From: Paenibacillus sp.
GTDB lineage: Bacteria; Bacillota; Bacilli; Paenibacillales; YIM-B00363
Length of the DNA stretch: 64,000 bases
Assembly: GCF_031177825.1 (NCBI RefSeq)
Contig: NZ_JAPSKE010000010.1
Coordinates: forward strand, 111,193 to 175,192
Direction: 5' to 3'
A program made the position numbers and the translations under genes. Under the pieces are notes generated by a model that made no database searches, had not been told where the DNA came from, and saw only the letters and a list, made by a program, of their open reading frames with translations. The first letter of the stretch is position 1. Every line of letters begins with the position of its first letter. Positions 17,876 through 26,753 of this stretch are shown here, piece by piece.

Positions 17876-18760
17876 TTATATGATATTCTTCAGCGAATTT
17901 TTCGTTAGAGCCATTAAAAATTTTGTCCAAATTCCAAAATACACCAAACCATTCACGATGAAGTTGTACTTTTTCACATAATGCTTCCGATGAAACAGCC
18001 ACATCGCGCGATGGAACTCATATACGATCTTGAACGGCTTCCGCCGGCTGCTCGCGCCCTTGTAATGAATCACCGTCGTCGCCGGATGGTACATGATACG
18101 CCATCCCGCTTCTTTGATCCGATAGCACCAATCGATGTCCTCGCCGTACATGAAGAACTCCTCGTCGAGCCCGCCGATTCGATCAATGACTTCTCTGCGA
18201 ACCAGCATAAAAGCACCGACCAAACAATCCACCTCATACGTTTGATCAGGGGCTAAGTGAATCAGCTTGTACTGATTAAACTTCGGATGGTTCGGAAAAA
18301 GCTTCGAGAACCCGAACGCGTAGTAGAACGAAGCGAGCGGCGTCGGAAATCCCCGCTTGCACGCTTCGTCCAAAGATCCGTTCGGCAGTACCAGCTTGCA
18401 ACCGCTAGCCCCTACATCGGCATGTTCATCCATATAGCGAACCATTGTCTCTAAGGTGTGCTCTTCCACGATGGTGTCGGAGTTTAAGAGTAAGATGTAG
18501 CGCCCTGAAGCGATCTCCATCCCCTGGTTGTTCGCTTTGGAAAACCCGACGTTTCGAGTATTCGCTAGGGTCAGGACTTCCGGGTGACGTTCCCTCACCG
18601 CCTCGATCGTTCCATCGGTAGAGGCGTTATCCACGAGAATGACTTCGTAATTCAAACTCGTTGCCGACGAGAAGACGGACCGAATGCAATCAAGCGTCAA
18701 TTGCTTCGTATTATAGTTGACAACGATGATCGATAGATCCATTTTTGGCACCCGACTCAT
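17876..18760 (-). CDS. GT2-family glycosyltransferase (rhamnosyltransferase-like)
   Basis: A 294-residue GT-A enzyme. Visible motifs are LSIIVVNYNTKQLTLDC, VDNASTDGTIEAV, the DXD-like LLLNSDT, and EEFFMYGEDIDWCYRIKEAG, typical of WcaE/RfbF-like rhamnosyl- and glycosyltransferases. The C-terminus has a basic amphipathic segment for membrane contact. ATG 18760 overlaps the stop of the upstream transferase as ATGA, a sign of translational coupling; ATG 18742 is an alternative start. With rmlA-D next door, dTDP-L-rhamnose is a reasonable donor guess. Confidence 0.88.
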   Translation of the reverse strand: MSRVPKMDLSIIVVNYNTKQLTLDCIRSVFSSATSLNYEVILVDNASTDGTIEAVRERHPEVLTLANTRNVGFSKANNQGMEIASGRYILLLNSDTIVEEHTLETMVRYMDEHADVGASGCKLVLPNGSLDEACKRGFPTPLASFYYAFGFSKLFPNHPKFNQYKLIHLAPDQTYEVDCLVGAFMLVRREVIDRIGGLDEEFFMYGEDIDWCYRIKEAGWRIMYHPATTVIHYKGASSRRKPFKIVYEFHRAMWLFHRKHYVKKYNFIVNGLVYFGIWTKFLMALTKNSLKNII

Positions 18761-19713
18761 TGGAATTTTCCATACACTTCTCGCCAACTCGCCTTCCGCC
18801 GCTCCTGAATCCACTTTCTTTGCTGCAGTAGCCGATGACGGTCTCTCCAGAGATCGACCCAAGCACCCGCCAGCTTCGGATCGCGAAGCAACAAGTAACC
18901 AAGGCTGGCTGCCTCATACAATAGTATCCAGGGCGAATGCTTGATAACATAGTACACCGACTCATTCTTCATCATCATCCGATATCGGTTAATATACGAG
19001 TGTCTGCGCAAAAACAACGGTTTCTCGAACCGAGAGCCTTCTTTCCAGCCCCGTTCGTGATACGCGATTGCCATCGGGACGAAGTAAGACGTCCACCCCA
19101 GCAGCTGCGCCCTCCAAGCGGTATCGACGTCCTCTTTGTAAGCGAAGAAGGCCTCATCGAAAAATTGGCCTTGAAAGCTGACTTCGTCAACCATTTTGCG
19201 TCTGTATACCGCTGCCGCTCCGGATACGCCGAATACTTCCACTGGGTTCTTGTCGCCGTCATAAATAGCGCCTGTGCATCGATCGACGGCTTTGCGCTTT
19301 CGATCGATGCATAAACCGGTGCTGTCGATCGTTCGCCCGTCTTGCTTCCGGAGGAGCAGTCCTGTCACGCTTCCGACCTGCGGGTTCCTCACCAAAAAAT
19401 CGATCGCATAAAGCAAATAATCCGGATGCAGGGTGACATCCGGATTTAACGCTACGACATAGTCCGAAGCGGATTGCGCCAATGCCTGATTATGCGCTGC
19501 CGCAAACCCGGCGTTACGGTCATTTCGAATGCAACGAACCGTATCGGCTGTAGACAGGTTCGCTACTGTTTCATCGGAAGAAGCATTGTCGACGACAATC
19601 ACCTCATCGACCGTCAGCGATTGGGACAACACCGATTGCAGGCAGCTCCCGATGTCTTTCGCGCTGTTGTAGGTCACAATCTGAACGGCGACCGTAGCCT
19701 TCTTCTCGCTCAT
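18757..19713 (-). CDS. GT2-family glycosyltransferase (rhamnosyltransferase-like)
   Basis: A 318-residue enzyme starting MSEKKATVAVQIVTYNSAKD. Further motifs are VDNASSDETV, VALNPDVTL and DEAFFAYKEDVDTAWRAQLL, as in rhamnosyltransferases of family 2. The frame stays open far upstream inside rmlD, but ATG 19713 is chosen because it follows the rmlD stop by 2 nt and is preceded by GGGAGAGG. It probably works with the next transferase on the rhamnose-containing part of the glycan, on the cytoplasmic membrane face. Confidence 0.88.
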   Translation of the reverse strand: MSEKKATVAVQIVTYNSAKDIGSCLQSVLSQSLTVDEVIVVDNASSDETVANLSTADTVRCIRNDRNAGFAAAHNQALAQSASDYVVALNPDVTLHPDYLLYAIDFLVRNPQVGSVTGLLLRKQDGRTIDSTGLCIDRKRKAVDRCTGAIYDGDKNPVEVFGVSGAAAVYRRKMVDEVSFQGQFFDEAFFAYKEDVDTAWRAQLLGWTSYFVPMAIAYHERGWKEGSRFEKPLFLRRHSYINRYRMMMKNESVYYVIKHSPWILLYEAASLGYLLLRDPKLAGAWVDLWRDRHRLLQQRKWIQERRKASWREVYGKFQ

Positions 19714-19715
19714 TT

Positions 19716-20567
19716 TCAGACCTCTCCCATTTCGGTCAAAAACCGCTCCAGTGCATCCTGCCATGGCGGAAGTAATGCAAATCCATTCGTTCGAATCGCC
19801 ATATGATCCATCGCGGAGTATGCAGGTCGTGGCGCCGGACGCGGGAATTCCTCCGTCGTGCATGGCGTCAGTTCCACCTTCACGCCGGAACGCTCGAAAA
19901 TCTCTTTCGCAAAGTCGTACCAAGAGCAGATTCCCGTATTCGAAGCGTGATATATCCCATATTTCTCCGTCGAAGCAAGGTCGAGCAGGAAGCGTGCCAA
20001 GTCCACTGTATACGTCGGCGACCCAACCTGGTCGTTCACGACCTTCAACTTCCCCCGCTCCCTGCCGAACTTCAACATCGTCTTCACAAAGTTGTTTCCA
20101 TTCGAGCCGAACACCCAAGACGTACGAACGATGAAATATTTCGAGGACAGGGTTTGGATCAACCGTTCGCCGGCCAACTTGGAACGTCCGTACACGCCTT
20201 GAGGGTTCGTTGCGTCATATTCTTGATAAGGGCGTCCCATGCCCTTGCCGTCGAATACATAATCGGTGCTTACATACACGAGCTTCGCCCCGACCTTCTC
20301 GGCAGCGACCGCCAAGTTCCTTGCGCCGTCGGTATTTACCTCGAAGGCTTTATCGACTTCTGTTTCGGCAAGGTCGACCGCGGTATATGCCGCACAATGA
20401 ACGATGACGTCAGGTTGGATTTCCTTCATACACCTGTCCACCCGACTAAGGTCGGTGATATCGCAATCCTCTCGACCCATGGGTACAACCACATGACCAG
20501 CCGCCTCGAATGCCTTGACGACATCGAACCCAAGTTGGCCGCGAACCCCTGTGATTACTGCTTTCAT
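19716..20567 (-). CDS. rmlD: dTDP-4-dehydrorhamnose reductase
   Basis: A 283-residue reductase catalysing the last step to dTDP-L-rhamnose. The N-terminus holds the NADPH-binding [20 protein letters not shown] and YGRSKLAGE (Tyr and Lys of the SDR triad) are present. Near residue 200 the chain reads [20 protein letters not shown], as in RmlD. The ATG overlaps the rmlB stop by 4 nt. It completes a contiguous rmlA-C-B-D set. Confidence 0.95.
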   Translation of the reverse strand: MKAVITGVRGQLGFDVVKAFEAAGHVVVPMGREDCDITDLSRVDRCMKEIQPDVIVHCAAYTAVDLAETEVDKAFEVNTDGARNLAVAAEKVGAKLVYVSTDYVFDGKGMGRPYQEYDATNPQGVYGRSKLAGERLIQTLSSKYFIVRTSWVFGSNGNNFVKTMLKFGRERGKLKVVNDQVGSPTYTVDLARFLLDLASTEKYGIYHASNTGICSWYDFAKEIFERSGVKVELTPCTTEEFPRPAPRPAYSAMDHMAIRTNGFALLPPWQDALERFLTEMGEV

Positions 20568-21592
20568 GATGGGGTACCGCTAAGGCGAGTCGCATATTGC
20601 TGCTCAAAATAACGGATATACTCGCCGGATAAGATCTGCTTCCACCAGCCTTCGTTGTCGAGATACCATTGAATCGTATGCTCAATGCCGGACTCGAAGT
20701 TGTACTTCGGCTCCCAACCGAGCTCGGTACGAATCTTTGTCGCATCGATGCCGTATCTGCGATCGTGTCCCGGGCGGTCTTGAACATACTTGATCAGACT
20801 CTCCGGTTTATTCAACGCTTGGAGGATCCGCCGTACGATATCGATATTCGTTCGTTCATTATTGCCGCCGACGTTATACACTTCGCCGGTAACGCCCTTG
20901 TGCAATACGAGATCGATCGCGCGGCAATGGTCTTCTACATACAACCAATCACGAATGTTTAGGCCGTCGCCGTAGACCGGAAGCGGTTTATCATGAAGCG
21001 CATTAATGATCATCAGCGGGATAAGCTTCTCAGGGAAGTGGTACGGCCCATAATTGTTCGAGCATCTCGTAATGTTAACGGGCAGACCAAAAGTTTCGTG
21101 ATACGCCCGGACTAAGAGGTCCGCTCCTGCCTTGCTGGCCGAATACGGACTGTTCGGCGCGAGCGGGGTCGTTTCCGAGAACAGGCCAGTCTCGCCTAAT
21201 GTACCGTATACTTCATCCGTGGACACCTGAACGTACTTTTGTACATCGAACTTCTTGGACGCATCCAACAGCGTTTGGGTGCCCGAGACATTCGTCTTTA
21301 CGAAAATGCCGGGAGCCGTAATGCTGCGATCCACATGCGACTCCGCAGCGAAGTTCAACACCGCGTCGAATCGCTCCTCCTCGAAGAGGGTATCGATGAA
21401 CGCGGCGTCCGCGATGTCTCCCTTTACAAATTTGTAATTCGGACGGTCTTCGACTGCTCGTAAATTCTCAAGGTTACCCGCATACGTCAAGGCATCCAAA
21501 TTCACAATTTTGTATTTAGGATAAGTATTAACCATATGATGAACGAAGTTACTGCCAATAAACCCGGCGCCGCCGGTCACCAAAATCTTCAA
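20564..21592 (-). CDS. rmlB: dTDP-glucose 4,6-dehydratase
   Basis: A 342-residue extended [16 protein letters not shown] binds [11 protein letters not shown] gives the Thr/Asp/Glu of the dehydratase site, and [11 protein letters not shown] supplies the YxxxK pair. It converts dTDP-glucose to dTDP-4-keto-6-deoxyglucose. A TTG at 21592 is chosen as start because the product then begins MKILVTGG as in the family and a GGGAGAG lies just upstream; the ATG at 21607 lacks a Shine-Dalgarno. It lies 18 nt after rmlC. Confidence 0.95.
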   Translation of the reverse strand: MKILVTGGAGFIGSNFVHHMVNTYPKYKIVNLDALTYAGNLENLRAVEDRPNYKFVKGDIADAAFIDTLFEEERFDAVLNFAAESHVDRSITAPGIFVKTNVSGTQTLLDASKKFDVQKYVQVSTDEVYGTLGETGLFSETTPLAPNSPYSASKAGADLLVRAYHETFGLPVNITRCSNNYGPYHFPEKLIPLMIINALHDKPLPVYGDGLNIRDWLYVEDHCRAIDLVLHKGVTGEVYNVGGNNERTNIDIVRRILQALNKPESLIKYVQDRPGHDRRYGIDATKIRTELGWEPKYNFESGIEHTIQWYLDNEGWWKQILSGEYIRYFEQQYATRLSGTPS

Positions 21593-21610
21593 GGCTCTCT
21601 CTCCCATATA

Positions 21611-22156
21611 CTAGAAGTTCATTTCGGCATCTTTCAATCGTGGGTGTGTCTGATCCTTAGCCGAAAGAATCGGTTCCGACGTCGGCCAATCGATTCCAAG
21701 ATCCGGGTCGTTCCATGCGATGCCGCGATCATGCTCCGGTGAATAAAACTCATCCACCTTATAGAACACCTGCGTATCCGGCGTAATCGTGCAGAAGCCG
21801 TGAGCAAACCCCTTGGGCACAAGCAGCTGGCGTTTGTTCCATTCGCTCAATACGACGCCTACCCATTGCCCGAAGGTCGGCGACTCCTTCCGGATGTCAA
21901 CCACAACGTCGTAAATCGCTCCCGTCAACACTCTGACCAATTTGGTCTGCGCCTTCGGGTTGAGCTGATAGTGAAGACCTCTGAGGACGCCTACTTCCTT
22001 CGACAACGACTGGTTATCCTGAACGAAATCGAAATCCAATCCCGCTTCGGCCATCCGCACTTTGTTATAACTCTCCATGAAGAAGCCTCGCGAATCGCCG
22101 AATGCTTTAGGAACCAGAACTTTCACATCGTTAATTTTTGTTTCAAAAATATCCAT
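21611..22156 (-). CDS. rmlC: dTDP-4-dehydrorhamnose 3,5-epimerase
   Basis: A 181-residue cupin-fold epimerase. DSRGFFMESYN, VLRGLHYQ (active-site His), DIRKESPTFGQWVGV and VPKGFAHGF are hallmark RmlC blocks. It inverts C3 and C5 of dTDP-4-keto-6-deoxyglucose. ATG 22156 is preceded by GAGGTCG. It is 12 nt after rmlA. Confidence 0.95.
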   Translation of the reverse strand: MDIFETKINDVKVLVPKAFGDSRGFFMESYNKVRMAEAGLDFDFVQDNQSLSKEVGVLRGLHYQLNPKAQTKLVRVLTGAIYDVVVDIRKESPTFGQWVGVVLSEWNKRQLLVPKGFAHGFCTITPDTQVFYKVDEFYSPEHDRGIAWNDPDLGIDWPTSEPILSAKDQTHPRLKDAEMNF

Positions 22157-22168
22157 GGTTGCGACCTC

Positions 22169-22912
22169 TTATAGTTTAAGTTTGCCGAAAGATTTATCGA
22201 ACACAAGATCTTTGGCATATTCGTTCGCACGGACTAACGAAGCATGCGTACCTGCATCCGTCCACCAGCCTTGGAGAACGTCGTACGTGAGCTCATTAGC
22301 TTGAATATAAGCGTTATTTACGTCTGTGATTTCCAACTCTCCGCGGGCCGACGGCCTCAATGTCTTCACGATGTCGAAGACTCTGCTATCGTACATATAA
22401 ATCCCCGTCACCGCGTAACTGCTCTTCGGCTGCTTCGGCTTCTCTTCGATCGATACGATCTGGCTGCCTTGAAGTTCCGGAACGCCGTAGCGCTGCGGGT
22501 CATGAACCTCTTGAATCAAGATTTTGGCGCCCGTTTTTTGCTCCCGGAAATTAGAGACATACGGAGCAATGTTGTCGGCAAACACATTATCGCCAAGGAT
22601 GACGACCATCTGATCCCCATTCACGAAGTTTTCCGCCAGACCTAGCGCTTGCGCAATCCCGCCAGCCTCGTCTTGCACCTTGTAGGTGAAGCTGACCCCC
22701 ATCTCATGGCCGCTGCCTAACAGGTTCACAACGTCTCCCATGTGGTCTTTCCCCGTGACGATCAGAATATCCTGAATATCCGCTTCTTTCAATTTATAAA
22801 TAGAGTGGAAAATCATTGGATATTTTCCTACAGGTAACAGATGCTTATTTGTTACTTTAGTAAGGGGGTACAACCTTGAGCCTGTACCGCCGGCTAATAT
22901 AATTCCTTTCAC
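22169..22912 (-). CDS. rmlA: Glucose-1-phosphate thymidylyltransferase (short form)
   Basis: A 247-residue nucleotidyltransferase: GIILAGGTGSRLYPLT is the nucleotide-binding signature, KHLLPVGKYPMIFH follows, and LGDNVFADNI and QGWWTDAGTH match RmlA. It lacks the C-terminal extension of about 40 residues found in the enterobacterial form, so it is the short form common in Gram-positive bacteria. GTG 22912 is preferred (MKGIILAGG); a GTG at 22924 is an in-frame alternative. It makes dTDP-glucose from dTTP and glucose-1-phosphate and opens the rml set. Confidence 0.93.
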   Translation of the reverse strand: MKGIILAGGTGSRLYPLTKVTNKHLLPVGKYPMIFHSIYKLKEADIQDILIVTGKDHMGDVVNLLGSGHEMGVSFTYKVQDEAGGIAQALGLAENFVNGDQMVVILGDNVFADNIAPYVSNFREQKTGAKILIQEVHDPQRYGVPELQGSQIVSIEEKPKQPKSSYAVTGIYMYDSRVFDIVKTLRPSARGELEITDVNNAYIQANELTYDVLQGWWTDAGTHASLVRANEYAKDLVFDKSFGKLKL

Positions 22913-22927
22913 GAAAATACCCACTTT

Positions 22928-23332
22928 CTATTTTTCTTTACTATTATTAAATACCATAACACCATTTAACCAATATGTGAGCAAACTGGCAAGAAAAAGG
23001 CTTGCCGCAAAGGCAACCGTTTTATCAAAATTTTGAAATAGTAAGCTTAGTATCCCCCAGTTACTTAATAGTAACGAAAAGACAGAGGTGGTAAGCAGCC
23101 CTAAAAGTGCTATTAACACGTATTTAATAAAGCTAATGTAATGAAACGTTTGCTCAGACTTATACGTGAACTTCTTATGTGTAACAAAGCTAAGAACTAT
23201 GGAAATTCCATAAGACAAGATAACTGAGATCAAGTAACTCGGAATGAAAAAGGCTAATAATTCCCGGATCAAAATTGTTGAAATTGCGAGAGAGCTCCCT
23301 ATAAATAAAAACCTTATATACCTTGCATGCAA
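22928..23332 (-). CDS. GtrA-family small membrane protein
   Basis: A polytopic protein of about 134 residues with four hydrophobic helices. RYIRFLFIGSSLAIST at the N-terminus, FVTHKKFTYKS in the middle loop and LTYWLNGVMVF at the end fit the GtrA family, thought to flip polyprenyl-phosphate-sugars or assist such transferases. No ATG start is available. TTG 23332 has no Shine-Dalgarno. An ATA at 23353 has GGAG 5 nt upstream and would give MNSITRILHARYIRF. It lies between two transferase genes and 15 nt before rmlA. From here on base composition drops sharply compared with rml. Confidence 0.8.
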   Translation of the reverse strand: MHARYIRFLFIGSSLAISTILIRELLAFFIPSYLISVILSYGISIVLSFVTHKKFTYKSEQTFHYISFIKYVLIALLGLLTTSVFSLLLSNWGILSLLFQNFDKTVAFAASLFLASLLTYWLNGVMVFNNSKEK

Positions 23333-23371
23333 TATTCTAGTTATGGAATTTATTGTTTCTCCACTTCCCGG

Positions 23372-24166
23372 TTAAGGATGATATTTTCTTCTTGCTAGCT
23401 TCCACAATATTTGCATTAAGAGCATATTGCCTCTTAAAGGGCTAATTTTCGTCGGTATCTTTCCCGTAGCAGGATAGGATCGCTTTACAGGCGTTTCTTT
23501 AACCTTTAAATGAAGCTGTGGCGCTCTTACCGATAAATAGGCGAGCAGCTCATAGGTGTTGAAGATATCTCGAAACGGCAATACTTCCGGATGCGCCAGA
23601 TACCTTCTGGAATGGGCTCGATAACCATTCGTAGTGTCTGTATAGCGAAATCCCGCGATAAGGGAGATGAACGGTGCATGAATAAGTCGAATGGCTAGTT
23701 TACGGCTAAGCGGAGTATTCTCCTCCACCCCTCCGGGGATATATCGAGAGCCTTGTACAAAGTCATAACCATTATCGAGCTCTAATATAAACTGCGGAAT
23801 GGATTCGATACTGTCCTTATTATTCCCGTCTACCGTAATAACCCCTTCATAACCTTCCATAAGCGCATAAGCGAACCCCATACGCAATTGAGCGCTTAGT
23901 TTTCCAGGTCCTCTCTTTGTGAGTAATGCGCGAACTCCCATTTTTCTTAAGAAGCCTTCTTCCAGAGAACCATCTGTACTGCCGCCATCCAAGATAATAA
24001 TATCAACGTCATTAGCAAAATGTCCCATTTTGTCAATTTGCTTTCGGATTTTTTCGCCTTCATTAATGACAGGGACGCAGATGCAATACTTTGATCGCTT
24101 TTCCCTAAGTTCAAGGGTTTCGAATGCAGGTACATCCCATTTACTACTTGCCTCCAGCCGTTCCAC
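23372..24166 (-). CDS. GT2-family glycosyltransferase (DPM1/polyprenyl-phosphate type)
   Basis: A 264-residue enzyme. CICVPVINEGEKIRKQI, IIILDGGSTDGSL, GVITVDGNNKDSIESI (the DXD region) and FVQGSRYIPGG read as a DPM1-like family 2 transferase; no C-terminal membrane helices are seen. GTG 24166 is chosen because GGAGG lies 6 nt upstream; it overlaps the preceding gene by 23 nt. A TTG at 24187 is an alternative. It may charge polyprenyl phosphate with a sugar made by the neighbouring enzymes. Confidence 0.82.
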   Translation of the reverse strand: MERLEASSKWDVPAFETLELREKRSKYCICVPVINEGEKIRKQIDKMGHFANDVDIIILDGGSTDGSLEEGFLRKMGVRALLTKRGPGKLSAQLRMGFAYALMEGYEGVITVDGNNKDSIESIPQFILELDNGYDFVQGSRYIPGGVEENTPLSRKLAIRLIHAPFISLIAGFRYTDTTNGYRAHSRRYLAHPEVLPFRDIFNTYELLAYLSVRAPQLHLKVKETPVKRSYPATGKIPTKISPLRGNMLLMQILWKLARRKYHP

Positions 24167-24992
24167 GAAACGCCTCCGCTTCTGCAAGAGCTGCTTGTGA
24201 TATGGATACTGCGTGTTCTACGGCTTCAAAGTTATGATTCTTAACTCCGGCTTTCATTTCGATGGATACAATTCCATCATAGGAGTGCTGTTTTAATGAC
24301 TTTATCATTTTTTTAATCGATGATGAATTCTCGTTCAGCAAATTCAAATAAGGCTCGCTCAGATGAACATGTGATAAGTAAGGTAACGCAGCGTGAATAC
24401 TTTGCGGTACACCCTCATGGTTTAATGTGAGAGCAGCAGCATCCAGGTGTAACCTCACCCCAGGATGGTCCACAGATTTAATAAGCTGAATCCCCTCCGA
24501 AGTATTGGTAATAAAGTCGCAGCCATATGCAGGGGGATTAGGCTCAATACAAAATACGACCCCGACATTCTGAGCAAATACGCCAATATCTCTAAAGAAC
24601 TGTACCGCCGTATCCATGGCCTCGTCGTAATGCATATTCGAGAGCATACGATTTTTTGGCGAACCGAAAACTAACTTCCGCGTCCCGATCCAACTAGCGA
24701 GTAACATGATTTGTTCAAGATATAATTGGAGTGCCTTCCTTGATTCTTGGTTAAGGAAAAGCTGTAAGTCGGGCCGGTTAAATAATAAAGATTGCATGGC
24801 GACAAGTTCGAATCCCTCGTCGCTCCATTTCATCCTCGTTTCCTTTGCTTCGTCGGATGAAACCTCGGTTGGCCGTGTCCACCATTTCGTTGGAGCTACC
24901 TCGATACAATTAACCTTATGTCGCCTAAGAACTTCTAATATTTGTTTATCCTCAGAAGGTTCCCAGGCGATGTTGGATATCGCGAGTCTCAT
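24144..24992 (-). CDS. Sugar phosphate isomerase/epimerase (xylose isomerase-like TIM barrel)
   Basis: A 282-residue TIM-barrel protein of the AP-endonuclease 2 superfamily. Metal-binding candidates are the Glu of VVFCIEPNP, the Asp of VRLHLDAAAL, the His of LSHVHLSEP and the Glu of IVSIEMKAG, placed as in IolE/KsgD-like isomerases. It would isomerise or epimerise a free or nucleotide-linked keto sugar. Its ATG overlaps the upstream stop (ATGA) and its end overlaps the next gene, so it is tightly coupled to the SDR and the DPM1-like transferase. Confidence 0.8.
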   Translation of the reverse strand: MRLAISNIAWEPSEDKQILEVLRRHKVNCIEVAPTKWWTRPTEVSSDEAKETRMKWSDEGFELVAMQSLLFNRPDLQLFLNQESRKALQLYLEQIMLLASWIGTRKLVFGSPKNRMLSNMHYDEAMDTAVQFFRDIGVFAQNVGVVFCIEPNPPAYGCDFITNTSEGIQLIKSVDHPGVRLHLDAAALTLNHEGVPQSIHAALPYLSHVHLSEPYLNLLNENSSSIKKMIKSLKQHSYDGIVSIEMKAGVKNHNFEAVEHAVSISQAALAEAEAFRGTAGGK

Positions 24993-25762
24993 AGAGCCCC
25001 TCGTTTCTCGTCTTCAATAAATGCTTTCAACTGATCGATGATTTGATTTTTGGAGTAAAGATAACCATCTCCCCCTCCAAAGCATGCTGCATACTCACTC
25101 TTCATATCATAAGCAACCGGTTCCTTGGATGTAACATTTGTAAATTGCGTTTTAAAGCACTCAGCCGCAACTTCTTGAGCACTAATCGGTTGGGAAGAGA
25201 AATTTACAGTGTTCAACCCATTTGCCATCGCTGTTTGCAAGTCATCCCATAAACGACTCAAATCGTAGAACTGGAATCTGCTGTCTTTATGTGTCAAATG
25301 GAGACAATTGTCGTATATTAGATCGTAAATAAAATTCTTCTTAAGGCCTTTCCCAAATAAACCCGGCAATCGAACGATCAAAGTATCTTTGAAATGTTGG
25401 CTGCAAAACTCTTCAAGGAAAAAACGATGTTTCCCATATGGATCGGTGTGTTCGGGATCAATAAAGGTCTTTTCCGTTACGTTCCTTGGTTGTTGGTATA
25501 CATCAACCGTGGAGATAAGAATAAGCTTATTAGCCTTGACTTCTTTTAGATTGGAAATCAAACATTGAATGTTACCCCAATCCTGATCTGGTTCCTGATT
25601 CGCTTTCCACTTAACGGCAGGAGCACCTGCGCAAATAAGCAAATCGAAGTGCTCGCCTTTCATCTCTTCTGCATTTTTGGAGTTGTACAAGTTTGAAAAA
25701 TGGACCCTATTCATAAGATTCGAACCTACGAACCCCGTGTAACCTACCAACCCTGCTTTCAT
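24989..25762 (-). CDS. NAD(P)-dependent SDR-type epimerase/dehydratase family protein
   Basis: A 257-residue short protein of the extended SDR type. MKAGLVGYTGFVGSNL holds GxxGxxG; ILISTVDVYQ supplies the Ser/Thr position. Around the expected YxxxK the chain reads DPYGKHRFFLEE, so Arg113 stands where Lys is usual, with a Lys at +2. It is shorter than RmlB/GalE-type enzymes (about 310-340). It may bind NAD without classic chemistry, or use the shifted Lys. ATG 25762 has AGGAGG 6 nt upstream. It belongs to the coupled unusual-sugar module. Confidence 0.75.
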   Translation of the reverse strand: MKAGLVGYTGFVGSNLMNRVHFSNLYNSKNAEEMKGEHFDLLICAGAPAVKWKANQEPDQDWGNIQCLISNLKEVKANKLILISTVDVYQQPRNVTEKTFIDPEHTDPYGKHRFFLEEFCSQHFKDTLIVRLPGLFGKGLKKNFIYDLIYDNCLHLTHKDSRFQFYDLSRLWDDLQTAMANGLNTVNFSSQPISAQEVAAECFKTQFTNVTSKEPVAYDMKSEYAACFGGGDGYLYSKNQIIDQLKAFIEDEKRGAL

Positions 25763-25772
25763 ACCCAACCTC

Positions 25773-26753
25773 CTAAACTTTCGTTGCGGCTGCTTCCGAA
25801 TGGGAAACCATCACTTCGTGCTTTATTTCCGGAGAAGCTTCTTTAAACATTTGTACCGATCTTACGCTATAGGACGGTCTATCTTGTAATTCGATCAACA
25901 TACGACTGAGATATTCCCCTAACATTCCAAAAATAAAAAACATCCCGGCAAATCCGGTGGATATTAAAATCATGAGGGTTGTCCAACCCTCGACAATATT
26001 TTTGTTAAAAATGAAATTATAAAGGGAATACACAATCATCACTATCGAAAAAAGGAAGAAGAGTAAAGACATATAATGCGCAGCTTTCAACCCAATATTA
26101 GAAAATGAAACGATGACATCTAATGCTAACGATACATTCTCCCTATTCCAAGACCTAGGGCGAACACCCGTTGTCTCAACTACAAGTTTGGTGCTCGGAT
26201 AACCAGTGAATGCATAGAGAGCCTTACGATATCTCACTTTCTCTTTTAGATTTAGCATTGCGTTAAGAGCGCGTCTTGACACTACACGAGCCACTTCTGT
26301 TGATAGATCTAATTGTAAATAAGATAGTTTATTAATCAGTTTATAGAAGAGTTTAGATTTCGTAGAAAGCTGCTTGGATGATGCCGAAACGATATCATAA
26401 CCTTGTAATGCCTTTTTATAGATTTTCATAAGGACATCCGCTGGGAAAGTTAAATCGAAGTTATCGATTTCAAATACGAAATCACCAATAGATTTATTCA
26501 ACCCAGCAAACATTGCTTGTTCAACACCGTGTTTACGAGACAAATTAACGATAGTGACATGACTTATCATCTTTTGAGCTACCGATTGTGCAACTGAAAG
26601 CGATTGATCGGTACTATAGTCATCAACTATGATAATTTCGTAATTTTCAAATGAAGATGCAAAAAAATAGTCAATGGCGCGAAGCGTCCCTTCGACTTGG
26701 GATTCTTGATTATGCAAATACATAATTAAAGACACGAAGGCTTGCTCCTTCAT
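25773..26753 (-). CDS. GtrB/ArnC-like polyprenyl-phosphate glycosyltransferase
   Basis: A 326-residue family 2 transferase with two C-terminal membrane helices (about 230-255 and 265-290) and the GtrB/ArnC hallmark GMLGEYLSRMLIELQDRPSY just after them. The N-terminal catalytic part has EIIIVDDYSTDQSL; the usual DxDLQ region reads FEIDNFDLTFPADV, with an altered acidic motif. Such enzymes make undecaprenyl-phosphate-sugar on the inner membrane face for later flipping. It shares a 4-nt ATGA overlap with the FAD protein gene. With GtrA (22.9 kb) and the polytopic 619-residue protein (27.9 kb) it would complete a Gtr-type modification system. Confidence 0.85.
   Translation of the reverse strand: MKEQAFVSLIMYLHNQESQVEGTLRAIDYFFASSFENYEIIIVDDYSTDQSLSVAQSVAQKMISHVTIVNLSRKHGVEQAMFAGLNKSIGDFVFEIDNFDLTFPADVLMKIYKKALQGYDIVSASSKQLSTKSKLFYKLINKLSYLQLDLSTEVARVVSRRALNAMLNLKEKVRYRKALYAFTGYPSTKLVVETTGVRPRSWNRENVSLALDVIVSFSNIGLKAAHYMSLLFFLFSIVMIVYSLYNFIFNKNIVEGWTTLMILISTGFAGMFFIFGMLGEYLSRMLIELQDRPSYSVRSVQMFKEASPEIKHEVMVSHSEAAATKV

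Noticed and set aside
18761..18862. Longer N-terminus for the GT2 gene ending at 17876
   Set aside because: The extra residues overlap the previous transferase in another frame and do not resemble a GT2 start; the ATGA overlap at 18757-18760 is a better start.
19714..20118. Longer N-terminus for the GT2 gene ending at 18757
   Set aside because: It runs antiparallel in frame use inside rmlD and has no family resemblance; ATG 19713 follows the rmlD stop by 2 nt.
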